This document shows positions 9,867 through 21,025 of a DNA stretch of 64,000 bases, one piece after another. How positions within the stretch are numbered: the first letter of the stretch is position 1; every line of letters starts with the position of its first letter. The notes beneath the pieces are model-generated. The model had not been told where the DNA came from and made no database searches. It was given only the letters and a program-made list of their open reading frames with translations. The stretch covers positions 22,392,568 to 22,456,567 of the forward strand of contig OX382275.1 of the NCBI GenBank assembly GCA_947507595.1. Direction: 5' to 3'. The translations under genes were made by a program, and so were the position numbers. Source of the stretch: Pyralis farinalis (Eukaryota; Arthropoda; Insecta; Lepidoptera; Pyralidae).

Positions 9867-10856
9867 CTTTGAAGTCAGCCTCGAATACACGTGTTATAAT
9901 ATCCTGTGAAGTAGTAAGCGAGATTAAAATAGAGCAAAATACATATAGCATGCAGAGGTGGGGAAACTCCTCCATGTTACATAACTGCAGCTAAATAAGA
10001 ACGCCATGGCATATTGCTATATTCCTCCGAGTAAGTACGATTAAAAGGAAATAACTGATTCACAACAGCCGAGCCATTCGATTATTTACATCACAATGAC
10101 TTACATAATTAAAAAAATAATCTAAGTAGTAAAAGCCTAAAACTTAGAACTATATGGTCAAAAGACTCATCTGAAACTAGCTCAAAACTAACTTACTGTT
10201 AATTATTAAAATATCACCATGGCCACCTTCAACCTCCAATATCGGACCTGCTCGCTACCATATTGTCGTCAGAATCACCTCAAGTTGCCAAGTTTAATGG
10301 ATAATACATCAATAAAAATTTGTTGAATTTTAGTTCGCAAGATTCCATTACAGAGATATATAATATATATAGGTCATCAATATATATATATATATATATA
10401 GGTCAATCCAAAAAATAACATGTAAAAGAACAATTACAGATAACGTTTAACATGACATTATCCATATTTAATTAAAATAAAAGTCTACAATGTAATATTA
10501 TTATAATGATTTCAGAAAAAAATATTAATATCTAACGGAAGGAAGAACATTTTTTACTACGAGTAGTTTTGAGTTACATAACTGTAGCTCTCTTAGTTTG
10601 TTAGTTATACTAAAAAACCTGTATCTGCAAAATTAGTAATCCGAAAAATATGGGCATTAAATGTAATTGATTTGCTTTTATTCATGCTCTGTAGGAAAAC
10701 TATAGCGCGTATTACTTATTACACATCTTGATGGATATCAATCGATAACAACTTATGTTTTTCTTAGAAATCTTATTTGTATTTCGATTTCGATCTTATA
10801 TGTATAAATTAAAGAACATACGAATTCAACTCGCACGTGACTGCCATCAATATTGT
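9867..10856. other. Unannotated AT-rich stretch with an (AT)n run
   Basis: An (AT)n microsatellite lies at 10378-10400. No gene or recognised repeat is seen in the rest. Confidence 0.6.
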
Positions 10857-11892
10857 GTACATACATACATATCATCACGCCTGTCTCCCATTGGAGTAGG
10901 CAGAGACTATGGATCAGGTGCACCGATGCAAACATACCCCTCTCGCTTCTTCCACACTCATCAACCTCTTCATGCATGCTCTTCGGTTTTGGGTACTTTT
11001 GATTTGGCCCTTTTTCAACACATCACCAATTTGATCTATATGTGCACTGTCTAGGGCGGCCTCTCCTGAAGTCTCCATTGACTTTTGCCTGATACACTTC
11101 ATTCGTAACTCTTTTGTCATTCATTCTTTCTAAATGACCAAACCATCTTAGCATACCCTTTTCAATTTTTGTCACTACATCATCTTTCATCCAAAAAACT
11201 TCTCGTATCGTGCTTTTTATATTTATCAACCATTCTCACACCACACATTCTCCTCAGCGCTCTTATTTCTACGTCGTTCACCCTGCTTTCATGCTTCTTC
11301 TGCCATACCCATATTTCACTGCCGTACATCAATGTTGGCGTTAATACACCCTGAACGACAGCAAAGTGAGCTATGCTCGATATGTTATCGCTTATTACCA
11401 CGGAGTACAACGCACCATTGATACGGTTTCCTGCTTTCACTCTTCTTTCAATATCGCCCTCATATTTTCCATCTCTCGTAAACAAAGAACCTAGATAAAC
11501 AAATTCATTTACTAGTTCCACTTTTTCATCGTCGATCATTATCTTGGAATTTGTAACACTTTCATTCCTTTCAAACACCATCGCTTTCGTCTTTATTACA
11601 TTTATTTTCATACCTTTCCTTTTAAAGGCCTCATTAATTACAGTAACCATTTGTTGTATTTGTTCCGCCGAAGATGCAAAAAGAACCTGATCATCGGCAT
11701 ATAACAGGGTTTTAAATGCTGACTCATTCATTTTTATTCCATAGTTTATATTATTCCTCTTTCAAGTCTGTCAAACAACTGTCCATGAATAAGTTGAACA
11801 GCCAAGGGGATGCTACACAGCACTGCCTAACACCGCATTTGATGCTGAACCAGTCTGTAGGAACCTCATTTTCCCTGACACAATATTTATAT
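10857..11892 (-). pseudogene. RTE-like LINE reverse transcriptase, 3' part (family A), with frameshifts
   Basis: On the minus strand the fragment opens in the palm of the reverse transcriptase (TDWFSIKCGVRQCCVASPW, then LFNLFMDSCLTDLKEE). It continues through the catalytic YADD (LLYADDQVLFASS, about 11700) and MKINVIKTKAMVFER, and passes into the thumb/C-terminal region (YGSEIWVWQKKHESRVN, MLRWFGHLERM). One stop near 11745 and two frameshifts (about 11185 and 11090) split it into three open pieces. After the stop comes GCCTGTCTCCCATTGG in reverse and a (TATG)n tail at 10857-10872. The endonuclease and upstream fingers are missing, so it is 5'-truncated and dead. The open frames on the plus strand here are antisense shadows. 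Confidence 0.75.
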
Positions 11893-12400
11893 AAATCGGA
11901 AAATTTCAATACTGTATATTGAAACTTTCGATTCTGTTTATGTTCCGCTAATTACTCTTGCCGCCTGTTTCCGGCTTTACTTGTGATTGAACTAGGTAAT
12001 GTATCTTCTATTGCATAACTACCCTGTATAATAAAATAGCTTGTTTGACTTCGCAGCAACCTAGCGATAAACTGCGTTCGTTCATGGCCACAGACCATTA
12101 CTGAATAACTGATGGCGTATGAAGCGTCGTTATCGCAGTGATAAATGATTATTTAAGTACTTGTCATCTTTTACGCGCCACCTTGTTTTCTTTATCTCGT
12201 GTGTGTTTAAGTTATACTCGTATTAATAGGCAACTTAAAATAGTTTTATGGATTGCTACATAATCTGTAATTTTAGTATACCTCGCCTATTTTTAGGATT
12301 CCGTGACCAAGTTTGCCAAAGAAACCTTATTACTGCTAGCTGCTAAGCACCATAGTGGAGTCAAAGCCGACTTTCATACACATAAGACTATTAAAAAAAT
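11893..12400. other. Unannotated stretch before the 0.3-kb repeat
   Basis: No gene seen. A word GGATTCCGTGACCAAGTTTG at 12297 vaguely echoes the adjoining repeat but is not enough to assign it. Confidence 0.4.
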
Positions 12401-12694
12401 CGGCCAAGTGCGAGTGGGACTCGCGCACGAAGGCCATAAAACCATACAACCATATACCATTATCTATAAAAAGGCAATAAAATTACGTTTGTTGTATGGG
12501 AGCCCCCTTAAATATTTATTTTATTCTATTTTTTAGTATTTGTTGTTATAGCGGCAACAGAAATACATCATCTGTGAAAATTTCAACTGTCTAACTATCA
12601 CGGTTCATGAGATACAGCCTGGTGACAGACGGACGGACAGCGGAGCCTCAGTAATAGGGTTCCGTTTTACCCTTTGGGTACGGAACCCTAAAAA
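12401..12694 (+). repeat. 0.3-kb dispersed repeat (CGGCCAAGTGCGAG family), copy 1
   Basis: Starts CGGCCAAGTGCGAGTGGG and ends GGTACGGAACCCTAAAA. It shares ATTTATTTTATTCTATTTTT, GCGGCAACAGAAATACATC and GAGATACAGCCTGGTGACAG almost letter for letter with the copies at 12764 and 60490. The beginning contains GGTTCCGTACC-type words complementary to the GGTACGGAACCC end. No coding capacity; an open frame across its start (12303-12536) is incidental. The family is common in insects but I cannot name it safely. Confidence 0.75.
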
Positions 12695-12763
12695 CGAAGT
12701 TTTATCTTTTCTGTTTTTGTCAATTAGATATCTTTCCAAATATCAAATTGAACAATAAAAAAT

Positions 12764-13064
12764 CGGCCAAGTGCGAGTCGGACTCGCGCACGAAGGGTTC
12801 CGTACCATTATCTATAAAAACAGCAAAAAAAATCACGTTTGTTGTATGGGAGCCCCCTTAAATATTTATTTTATTCTATTTTTTAGTATTTGTTGTTATA
12901 GCGGCAACAGAAATACATCATCTGTGAAAATTTCAACTGTCTAACTATCACGGTTCAAGAGATACAGCCTGGTGACAGACGGACGGACGGACGGACGGAC
13001 GGACGGACAGCGGAGCCTCAGTAATAGGGTTCCGTTTTACCCTTTGGGTACGGAACCCTAAAAA
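12764..13064 (+). repeat. 0.3-kb dispersed repeat (CGGCCAAGTGCGAG family), copy 2
   Basis: Near-identical to copy 1 and in the same orientation, 69 bp downstream. It contains a (GGAC)n microsatellite at about 12978-13008 where copy 1 has only two units, so the tetranucleotide has expanded inside the element. Confidence 0.78.
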
Positions 13065-13091
13065 CGTATTATAAAAGTATATCCATTTAAT

Positions 13092-13400
13092 GTTCTTCTT
13101 GGCGTTATGCCGTTTCCTAATGCATTAGGATTGGCGGACTCCGGTACCTAACCCTAAAAATTTGCCGAAGTTTCTAAATTTTACATGGAGCAACTGCCAT
13201 CAGATCACTACAACCCATAAGCAAAACCAGATCTTTCTTATGTCATACATCTTTTGAAATATAATTTCTTGGACGTGCGGGTTTCCTTTCGTTCACTGCT
13301 GAGCATTTGATAATTACAAATATGTATTTAAATCCGAAAACAAATTTTCTGGTACATGCCGGGATTCAAATCGGAGACCAATCAGCAAATAGGCATTTCA
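13092..13400 (-). repeat. SINE family 2 (tRNA-derived), minus strand
   Basis: Reverse of the sequence at 18890-19246: TCTGGTACATGCCGGGATTC in plus orientation is the B-box side, CCTAATGCATTAGGATTGGC the tail side, with TTCTTCTTGGCGTTATGCCG at the 3' end. Head incomplete and diverged. Confidence 0.65.
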
Positions 13401-13547
13401 GGTAAATCCATTTAAAAAGTGCACTGTGGTACTTTTTAAATGACTATGATGGTAACCAATGACTACTTTTGACTAAAACCAAGACTTTGTTTGTCAGTTT
13501 CTGGTTCCCTCTCTTTCAAATTTAATTTGAAACGAACGAACACGAAG

Positions 13548-14048
13548 ATTACTTACGGTTGATGATACGGTTGGAGCAGGTGGAAGAGATTGTATATTTG
13601 GTTTGCTTGGATGTGCTTTTAGCAGGCATGGAAGAAACAGCTGATGTGGTGAGACGAGTAAGTGCAGGGAACAGCGTGAATGGAGCGTTGAGTAAATTTC
13701 TAGGCAGCATTAAATGTCGTAATCCAGAAGGCAACACTCGCCGTACACAACGTGGTGCATAATCCCAACGCTGAATTATGGAGGTGAAAGTTGGTTATGG
13801 TAAAGACAGCATGAAAGTAGAATAAATTCGGTTTGAGATGCGAACATTGCGCACAATTTGTGGTGTAACGCTTGCTGATCGCATCCGCAATAATGATGTA
13901 AGAAAGAGAGTTGGTCTGAAAGAGAGTGTCAGTGTTAAGATAAGAAAAGGCATGCTGCGTTAAATCGGACATGTAGAAAGAATACAGGGTGAAAGAATGA
14001 CGATACAGATATACAATGCGAATTTAGAAGGATGTAGGAGCCAAGGAG
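13548..14048 (+). pseudogene. RTE-like LINE fragment (family B), left part
   Basis: Decayed reading gives VRRVSAGNSVNGALSKFLGS, then NPNAELWR-like and KESVSVKIRKGMLR*IGHVE words, then RMTIQIYNANLEGCRS, all of the C-terminal region of family B (compare 24455-25028). It stops abruptly in the glycine/arginine stretch at about 14048, where a CR1-like LINE is inserted; the missing end is found at 16611-16693. Confidence 0.65.
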
Positions 14049-14049
14049 C

Positions 14050-16608
14050 TCTCCTCTTAACACCGATAGAATTGAATAGAATATCTTTATTTGCAAGAAA
14101 CATGTTAACAATGATGATATGTAATTATAATTAATTAGACAATAGTTCTGATGTTTTGTCATTGAATAAATTGACATGCAAATACAAAAATAGATATTTA
14201 AATAATTAAAGAAGAAACAATAATTATAAACTCATTCTACTTAAATTAATTCGTTCCTTATAATAATCATATATTAAAAATTGGATTCCATTACAGATAT
14301 TATTAAATTGTAATAATTAATAAACTTTACAATATTCATATATAATTAAGTCTAAGAAAAAAAGATTTATCTTTCAAAGAACTCGCCAGAATTGTAAAAA
14401 CATCGTTCAATTAACCACCGTTTAACTTTTAGTTTAAAATCATTTAATGGCAGTTCTCTTATTTCCATCGGAATTCTATTGAACACTTTAACAGTCATGA
14501 CATTGTAGTTACGATAGTAGAGCGCAGTTTTGCAAGTTAGAAATTTTAGTTTAGTTATATCTCTAGCTACAAGTCTACGTATTTCATAAAACTTCCTAAA
14601 CAAGTGAGTGTGCTTTTTAACAAAAACACCAACCTCGTATAACATATAACAAACATGCCAGAGTCATAATTTTGTGCTTTTTGAAAAGTGGCCTGCATGA
14701 TTGTATCAGTTTTGCATTACATACCGCACGAAGACACTTTTTTTTGTGCAATAAAAACTTTTTGGCTCCATGTTGAATTTCCCCACAGTACAATTCCATA
14801 TCTCAATATAGAAGCAACGTAGCCGTGATAAGCCATGAGAGCGGCAGCCTCCCCCGTCTCTCTTTTGAGCCGTCTCAGAGCAAATACAAAACTATGAAGA
14901 CGCTTACACACATGTTCTGTATGATGCTTCCAGTTACAATTTTGATCAATTGTAAACCCTAAAAATTTAATGTGATTGGTTTTGGATATATTTTCACCAT
15001 TGCATTTCATAGTTATGTTTTTAGGTCTCATAAAGTAGTTGCGAAACTGTATACTTAAATAACTGTATAATTTAAACTTTGTTCGTAATCTTTGGTTTTG
15101 TCGCTATCAGGGATCATCACTGACATGTCATCCGCAAACACACGCTGGTATTCTGTCACATCTGGCAAGTCATTAATGTACATGATAAACAAAAGAGGGC
15201 CCAATATGCTACCTTTGGGGACTCCTGATCTTTTGTATTGATAATTAGATCTGTGCACAATATTTTCATTTAGATCATTAAGCCTGCTCAATTCCACACA
15301 CTGCTTCCTGTCGTTCAGATAACTCGAGATCCAATTTATAGCAGGACCTCTTATTACGTAACGCTCACATTTAGCTAGTAAGATTTTATGATTTACAAAA
15401 TCAAAGGCGCTAGTCATATCGAAGAATATCCCGGTGATGTGTTTTTTATTGTCTATGTGCTGAGTAATATTCTAAACAAGAGAAAATGATGTAAGGGTAG
15501 TTGACTTATTTTTCTGAAACCCATATTGTTCGTCTTTGATGACATTGAATTTAGTAACGAATTTAAAAAGTACATAGTACATGATTTTTTCGAATACCTT
15601 TGAAAAGACTGAGTTCAATGTGATAGGTCTGTAGTTCTTTAGATACCGTTTATCACGTTTTTTTATAAAGCGGCTTTACAATTGAGTCATTTAATCGTTC
15701 GGGAAACAACCCTTGTGTAAGTGAAGCATTTAATATATGAACAAGAACTGGGGCTATGATATAGGCAGTTTCTTTTAATATGTGAGTAGGAATTTATCAA
15801 ATGCCACAGAATTTGAATTTCTCAAGGATTTGATGACCCTCATCACTTCGTATTCAGCGCACGGTAGCAAAAAAATGAACGAGTTAATCGATTTTATACC
15901 CCTGCATTGCTTACCGCGCCCGTCCTGAGATGCCATTTTGAGTCCATCGAAAGATTAATAAAAAAGGCATGAAGCGCTTCCGCAATTTCGCCTAGTTCCT
16001 GCAATAATTTGTTACCCACCGATAAACTCTTTATTTCTTGTCTATTTACAACACTATCAACTTTATTGTTTATTAAGTCGCACGTAGCTTTTGCTTTATT
16101 TGTCGCTATTTGAATATAATTATTATTGGTTTTTATTTTGAACAAATGAACAATTATTTAATATTTTGGAGTATTTTAAGTATATGGTTTTATTAATATC
16201 TGTTTTATTTTTATATAAATTATATCTTAACATACGTTTTTTAACACATGACTTTTTATTCCCTTTGTAATCGATTTTGGTGCACTATCTTAACCTTTAC
16301 TCTAATTTTTAGTAACGGAAAACAGAGTTCAAAGAAAAAAGTAAATATGTCATGAAATAAATTAAATACCTTATTTGCGTTTGACTCATTATAACAATCA
16401 TTCCATGATAAACATTCAAGAGCTTTTTTGGATTTACGCAAATTATCTTTGTTGTAGTCTCTTTTGTACGTAAAGTAGTGATTTATTTTAGATATTTTAG
16501 TAACGCATGTAAAACTGAGAGAGACCAGTGTTGTGGTCTGATAAGAAAAGATGCTGATGATGTACCATGCTGTCCGCCCCCCTAATGTCACTAAAGATAT
16601 GGTCTATG
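14050..16608 (-). pseudogene. CR1/jockey-like LINE, 5'-truncated, inserted in an RTE-like fragment
   Basis: On the minus strand it begins in the C-terminal end of an endonuclease (SCIDHIFSDIRG, about 16605), passes through a linker (TNKAKATCDLINNKVDSVVN), and reaches the reverse transcriptase: a fingers/palm block with FDFVNHKILLAKCERY, SGVPKGSILGPLLFIMYIND and the catalytic FADD (residues 94-97 of the frame 15055-15417). The C-terminal region follows (HIKFLGFTIDQNCNWKHH; RYGIVLWGNS; KVFNRIPMEIRELPLNDFK). It ends with AATAAAGATATTCTATTCAA near 14090-14066. Several frameshifts and stops break it. The catalytic motif itself is intact. The clade call rests on motifs only. Confidence 0.75.
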
Positions 16609-16610
16609 CA

Positions 16611-16693
16611 CGATCTCACCTACCATGACCAAATTAGTCGTATTTCATCAGAAGTCCCCGCAAGAGACCTAGCATGAAGATATAGATACATAC
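16611..16693 (+). pseudogene. RTE-like LINE fragment (family B), right part
   Basis: CTCACCTACCATGACCAAAT, TAGTCGTATTTCATCAGAAG, CCCCGCAAGAGACCTAGCAT and a GATATAGATACATAC tail are the end of family B. They continue the fragment cut at 14048, with an internal deletion between the HDQI region and the end. Confidence 0.65.
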
Positions 16694-16852
16694 AATTTGA
16701 GTTTGAAATATAGTCATGATATTTTTTTTAAAACAATTGTACACTTGTTTCTGTTCCATTCGATTTGTTTTTTGATGTCGCTGTGATTATGGCCATTTCA
16801 AACTCATAATTGCGAGTTATATGCGAAATACGAATTTACGGAATGTGAAATA

Positions 16853-17508
16853 AATAACAGAATAAATGTAATAAAGACGAAAGCGACGTGTTTGAAAGGA
16901 ATGAAAGTGTTACAGATTGTTAGACAAGGATCGAAGATGAAAAAGTGGAACCAGTGAATAATTTGTTTATCTACGTTCTATGTTTACGGGAGCTGAAAAA
17001 ATGTGAGGACAATAGATGAGTTAAAGCAGGAAACCGTATCAATGGTGCGTTGTACTCCGTGTTAACAAGCGGTAACATATCGAGCAAAGCTCGCCTTGCT
17101 ATCACTGAGGAGTACGTGTGGAGTGAGAATGGTTGATAGAGTAAAAAATAGGACGATACGAGAAGTTTGTGGAATTAAAGATGATGTAGTGACAAAAATT
17201 GATAAGGGTATGCTGAGATGGTTTGGACATTTAGAAAGAATGGATGACAGAAAAGTTACGAAAGAAGTGTATCAGGCAAGAGTGAATGGTGATTTCGGGA
17301 GGGGCCGCCCTAGACGCACACATATAGATCAAATTGATGATGTGTTGAAAAGGGACCAAATCAAAAGCACCCAAACCGAAAAGCACGTATGAAGAGGTTG
17401 ATGAGTGTGGAAGAAGCGACAGGGGTATGTTTGGTTCGGAGCACCTGGTGTTCCATAGTCTCTGCCTACCCCATTGTGTAGACAGGCGTGATGATATGTA
17501 TGTATAAA
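16853..17508 (+). pseudogene. RTE-like LINE 3' part (family A)
   Basis: Decayed frames match the family A fragment at 10857-11892: VIKTKATCLKGMKVLQ-like start, KAGNRINGALYSVLTSGNIS, then a deletion that removes the YGSEIWVWQKK region, then a clean open stretch from 17096 with CGVRMVDRVKNRTIREVCGI, KGMLRWFGHLERMDDRKVTK and RRTHIDQIDDVLKRDQIKS. The catalytic core lies upstream and is missing. It ends in CAGGCGTGATGATATGTATG and a (TATG) tail. Confidence 0.7.
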
Positions 17509-17954
17509 ATGCGAATACGTCCCGTTGTAGCATAATTTAGAGCTCAACAATGAGCCCCGTGTCAGACCAGTGAAAAGTCGATAACGATGAATTGAAAGCC
17601 ATAGTGGAAGTAGCTTCGTCTCAAACCACATTGGAATTTGTACCTGCCTTTAATATAAGTAATATAATAATAATATATATTTCCAAACGAAAAGAGAGTT
17701 CAAAGAAACTGCCTGTAAGTGTATAATGGACCTGTGCCAGGATTGCCCATTACAGCTTCTTGAGACCTAACACAACAATTACTGCAGAGGTGTACTGCGA
17801 AGAATTCTAAATAATGAGCTGGCTGTCAAATAATGAATACTTGTCAATTGCTGCAATGCATCTTCATGACAGTGCTTATCCTTACGCCACACAAAGATCC
17901 GTCTCAAAATACGGGAATTTCAGCATGCTCGTTAGACCTTGAATTTAATTTATT

Positions 17955-18122
17955 TTTTTTCAAAATGCTTCGAAGATTTGGACATGTAAAAAGAATGCAA
18001 AAGGAAAGAATCACAAGATATTCACAAATGTGAGGGGTCGTAGGAGCCGAGGAAGGCTAAGACTCCCATACCATATATGAGAGTTTGATCGTGTTATATT
18101 AGAAGGTGATGTTAGAACTATA
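17955..18122 (+). pseudogene. RTE-like LINE 3' fragment (family B), strongly decayed
   Basis: LRRFGHVKRMQKERITRYSQ, then GGTCGTAGGAGCCGAGGAAG and AGAAGGTGATGTTAGA align with family B. Deletions remove most other parts. 17509-17954 and 18123-18643 hold nothing recognisable. Confidence 0.55.
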
Positions 18123-18643
18123 TTTTCTTTTAGATAAAAACTTATTTAAAGAGTTTGATTGGGTCCCTAGGATTTCTGTATCTGAGGAACCAATTAACTT
18201 TCGTTAAAATTGCAATAGTGCATCAACAATAATTACGAATACTTCGATTAATTAAATATGCCCGCCTTAATAAAAACAGTTAATTGTTTTTTTTACCTAC
18301 CGATAAAACTGATTTTCATTATTGCTTAAAAGAAGGATGTAGCATACAGCAACAATATGTTAATTCGAATAGATAGTACGATATAACTACCATCCTTGCA
18401 AAATATATGTCCTTTTTATAGACTTTTTAATAGATTTGGCCTCTACAAGTAAGTGCACTGTTTGTTTGAAATACCTATATATCTATGTTAATATTTCTAA
18501 CACGTATCTACACTGGTAAGATTAATTCTATTGTTCAATTCAATAACTTAAAAATAGTATCAGCGAAAAGATGACTCTAATAAATTCACACTTCCTCGCT
18601 AAATATTCATATGCTAAAATTACTATACCTTTCACTTCTAATA

Positions 18644-18869
18644 TCTATAATATATATAAATCAAAGTCGGGTTAGTTACACTATTTATAACTCGAGAATG
18701 GCTGGACCGATTTTTATGATCTTTGTTTTGTTGGATTTGTCTCTGCCCATATATAATAGCAGAATGACTATTAAAACATGGAAAAAAATTACGAAAAAAA
18801 TATATGAAGAAAATTCATTTTCTCATACATTTTACATGAACGCCTTTTTATGATATCTTAGATATGACA
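18644..18869 (+). mobile_element. Helitron 5' end, first of two in tandem
   Basis: Starts TCTATAATATATATAAATC after an A and runs with GTCGGGTTAGTTACACTATT, TAACTCGAGAATGGCTGGAC and CGATTTTTATGATC. The same 226-bp sequence starts again at 18870. This copy ends without a CTAG terminus, exactly where the next TC begins. Confidence 0.65.
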
Positions 18870-18889
18870 TCTATATACATAAAACAAAG

Positions 18890-19246
18890 CCGGAGAGCAG
18901 TGATAGCCCATTGGATAAGGAACCGGCCTATTGAGCAATAGATCCCCGGTTCGAATCCTGGCATGTACCACTAAATTTGTGTTTTCGGATGTATGTACAT
19001 ATTTGTAATTATCACTTGCTCGGCGGTGACGGAAAATATCGTGAGGAAACCCGCATATCCAAGAAATTATATTTCGAAAGACGTGTGACCTAACCTAAAA
19101 AGGTCTGGTTTTCCCTCTGGGTTGTGGAGGTCTGATGGCAGTCGCTCCAAGTGAAAATAAGTATCTTCGCCAAATCCTTAAGCTTAGGCTGCAGACCCCG
19201 CCTATTCTAATGGATTAGGAACCGGGATAATGCTAAGAAGAAGAAG
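18890..19246 (+). repeat. SINE family 2 (tRNA-derived), full-length
   Basis: GCAGTGATAGCCCATTGGAT is the A-box region and GGTTCGAATCCTGGCATGTA the B-box region. The body has CTCGGCGGTGACGGAAAATA and GGTCTGGTTTTCCCTCTGGG, and the tail is (GAA)n. A 13-bp target duplication ACATAAAACAAAG flanks it (18877-18889 and 19247-19259). It lies in the 5' end of the Helitron and is therefore younger. Confidence 0.85.
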
Positions 19247-19617
19247 ACATAAAACAAAGTCGGGTTAGTTACACTATTTATAACTCGAGAACGGCTGGAC
19301 CGATTTTTATGATCTTTGTTTTGTTGGATTTGTCTCCGCCCCGAATAGCAGAATTACTATTAAAACGTGGAAAATTGACGAAAAATAAAATATGAAGAAA
19401 ATTCCTTTTCTCATACATTTTATATGAAACGCTTTTTTATATCTCAAGTAAGAATTGACAAATTTCAATGAATATTTTTTTGTTCGTCTTGGCGAGTGAT
19501 GAAACACCTCCAGCGACAACATTGACCAGTTTTTATTCGATTTGCCAAGGCGATTCATTTAAATTCACGTTGCCTCTGATGTAGTCAATTGATGACGAAA
19601 ATGTCTTATTTTTCCTC

Positions 19618-20381
19618 GATGCGCTCGATGGAACTAGGCAGACATTCCTCATATTATTGAATTTCATACACTTTGGCCACTTATGTCAAGATATCCGAAA
19701 TTGCAATTGCTTCTTTTGGGATAGCGATCAAGTTACTAAAAGGACGCAAAACGACTCATACAGCGTTAAAATTATCGTTAAACCTTCAAACATCTGAAAA
19801 ACCGACATCCAACATTGCAAAACACTCGGCAAGGAGCAAAGTTTTGGTAACAAGTAAAATCATCATCAGAGATGAATGCAAAATGGCGCATAAACGCGTA
19901 TTGAAAGCGTATTTAATTATCTGGACAATGCATCTAGATGTTTTGGAGCTTAGAAGATTTCCGCCAAATACTAGCCATTTCATGATCGACCGCTGCCGTT
20001 GAAATAAACGCTTGCCTCAAATCATCGACTCTGTGGCGCTATGAGACGAAACTTCAGCTGACGGCAAACGTGCGAGTTGCATAACGATCCATCTGCCGCA
20101 GGTTTATTATTTCTGTTGGCGAATCTAACGTATTGGTTTCATTACCGCCGAATTTTACAATTTTTTCTCAATGAAGGACGAGCTCATCAAAATGTTCCCG
20201 AGCATCTTTGATGACCACGAGAATCTCAATGGGGTGAGTGAATGAGTAATTCTTGCAGCAAGGAACCAAAATGTAGAACATTTAAACTTCACAATTCAAA
20301 AATAAATCGTTGGGTTATATCTACCGGCTATTTAACAAACCAAGACAAAGCAACCACCTGTACAACTGAATGTTTAAACTC
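19618..20381 (+). pseudogene. Helitron helicase remnant, first part
   Basis: Pif1-like helicase of a RepHel protein that would unwind DNA during rolling-circle transposition. The Walker A zone at about 19618-19653 reads DALDGTRQTFLILL, with the family's GGTGKT changed to DGTRQT. The Walker B zone at about 19857-19890 reads IIRDECKMAHKR, with tryptophan replaced. Between them lie TTHTALKLSLNLQTSEKPT and NIAKHSARSKVL, and after them words such as INACLKSS and LQLTANVRVALHND in shifting frames. At 20335-20381 the frame TNQDKATTCTTECLN is cut by the Penelope-like insertion and resumes at 21039. Multiple stops and frameshifts make it non-functional. Confidence 0.75.
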
Positions 20382-20471
20382 GTCACATAGTATTGTCTTA
20401 GGTTTTCGCGATTGTTACACATTGAAATTAAACTATTTTTAACGGAAGTATCGCGTGTTTTATTTATTTTG

Positions 20472-20516
20472 TTGAAACCTGACGTTTCGAACGCTTTGCA
20501 GCGTCCGTGGTCGCAG
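20472..20516 (-). other. Penelope terminal-repeat hairpin, hammerhead-like
   Basis: On the minus strand the motif reads CTGCGACCACGG, then GACGCTGCAAAGCGTT (a GACGCT/AGCGTT stem with GCAA loop), then CGAAACGTCAGG. Penelope terminal repeats are known to carry hammerhead ribozyme motifs with a stem II followed by GAAAC. Here the core expected as CTGANGA reads CTGCGAC, so this copy is probably inactive. Confidence 0.45.
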
Positions 20517-20579
20517 GAAAGACTAAGGTGGTATTTGTCTTACATTAGTTATTCAATTATTACATCTACCGACATGGAT

Positions 20580-20976
20580 GGATTAATTATATATGTTCCG
20601 ATTCACACAAAAATCGCTCACAGTGTCCGAACATTTTTTAGTAGATCTTTGGATTTGTGACTTGATTATTTTTAGGACTGGATCCCAAGCAGGTGGTACT
20701 TGCCAACCATCTTCTCTATTGAAATTGGGGTGTTTTCTTATTTCAATAGCCTCGCGCAACATTCTCGGCATGTAGCGATTCTCCTTGGCGAGGATTTGTG
20801 GTTTATCGAACGGGATGTAATGGTTTGGTTGGTCCAGTGTATGTTCACATACTGCAGAGTTTTTATCGCGCCTATTCTTCATGTCAGCAATGTGTTCTTT
20901 CACACGAGTACCTACACTTCTCTTTGTTTGCCCTATGTATGATAAACCACATTCGCAGTCTAATTTGTATACTCCT
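20580..20976 (-). CDS. GIY-YIG endonuclease domain of a Penelope-like element (partial ORF)
   Basis: This is the C-terminal endonuclease of a Penelope-like retroelement, which nicks target DNA for primed reverse transcription. From the left edge the frame reads GVYKLDCECGLSYIGQT (the GIY and YIG motifs), then GTRVKEHIADMKNRRDKNSA with the conserved arginine, SAVCEHTLDQPNHYIPFDK, PRMLREAIEIRKHP with the conserved glutamate, and NFNREDGWQVPPAWDPVLK with the conserved asparagine. The domain is open without stops to 20583 and its catalytic residues appear intact. The reverse transcriptase that should precede it is absent. TTATTTTGCAG just before GVY looks like a splice acceptor, and introns are known in this retroelement class, but the inverted repeat starts at the same point, so this may be chance. 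Confidence 0.8.
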
Positions 20977-21025
20977 GCAAAATAAATAAAACACGCGATA
21001 CTTCCATTAAAAATAGTTTAATTTC

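Larger units (their letters stand above)
20382..21025 (-). mobile_element. Penelope-like element, 5'-truncated
   Basis: A 13-bp duplication AATGTTTAAACTC (20369-20381 and 21026-21038) brackets the insertion. The insert carries 53-bp inverted repeats at 20419-20471 and 20978-21030 (core GGAAGTATCGCGTGTTTTAT; 52 of 53 match). 37 bases lie outside the repeat on one side only; an extension of this size beside terminal repeats is known for Penelope elements. It encodes only the GIY-YIG endonuclease end; the reverse transcriptase is missing. Confidence 0.78.

Noticed and set aside
10755..11354. Plus-strand frames of 60-99 codons
   Set aside because: They are antisense to the family A LINE fragment on the minus strand.
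12303..12536. 77-codon frame
   Set aside because: It runs into the 0.3-kb dispersed repeat, and a frame with the same repeat-derived C-terminal residues occurs at 60366-60611, so it is repeat-derived by chance.
18890..18970. tRNA gene suggested by A- and B-box-like words
   Set aside because: No cloverleaf with paired acceptor stem; the sequence continues into a repeat body with a GAA tail and target duplication, so it is a SINE head.
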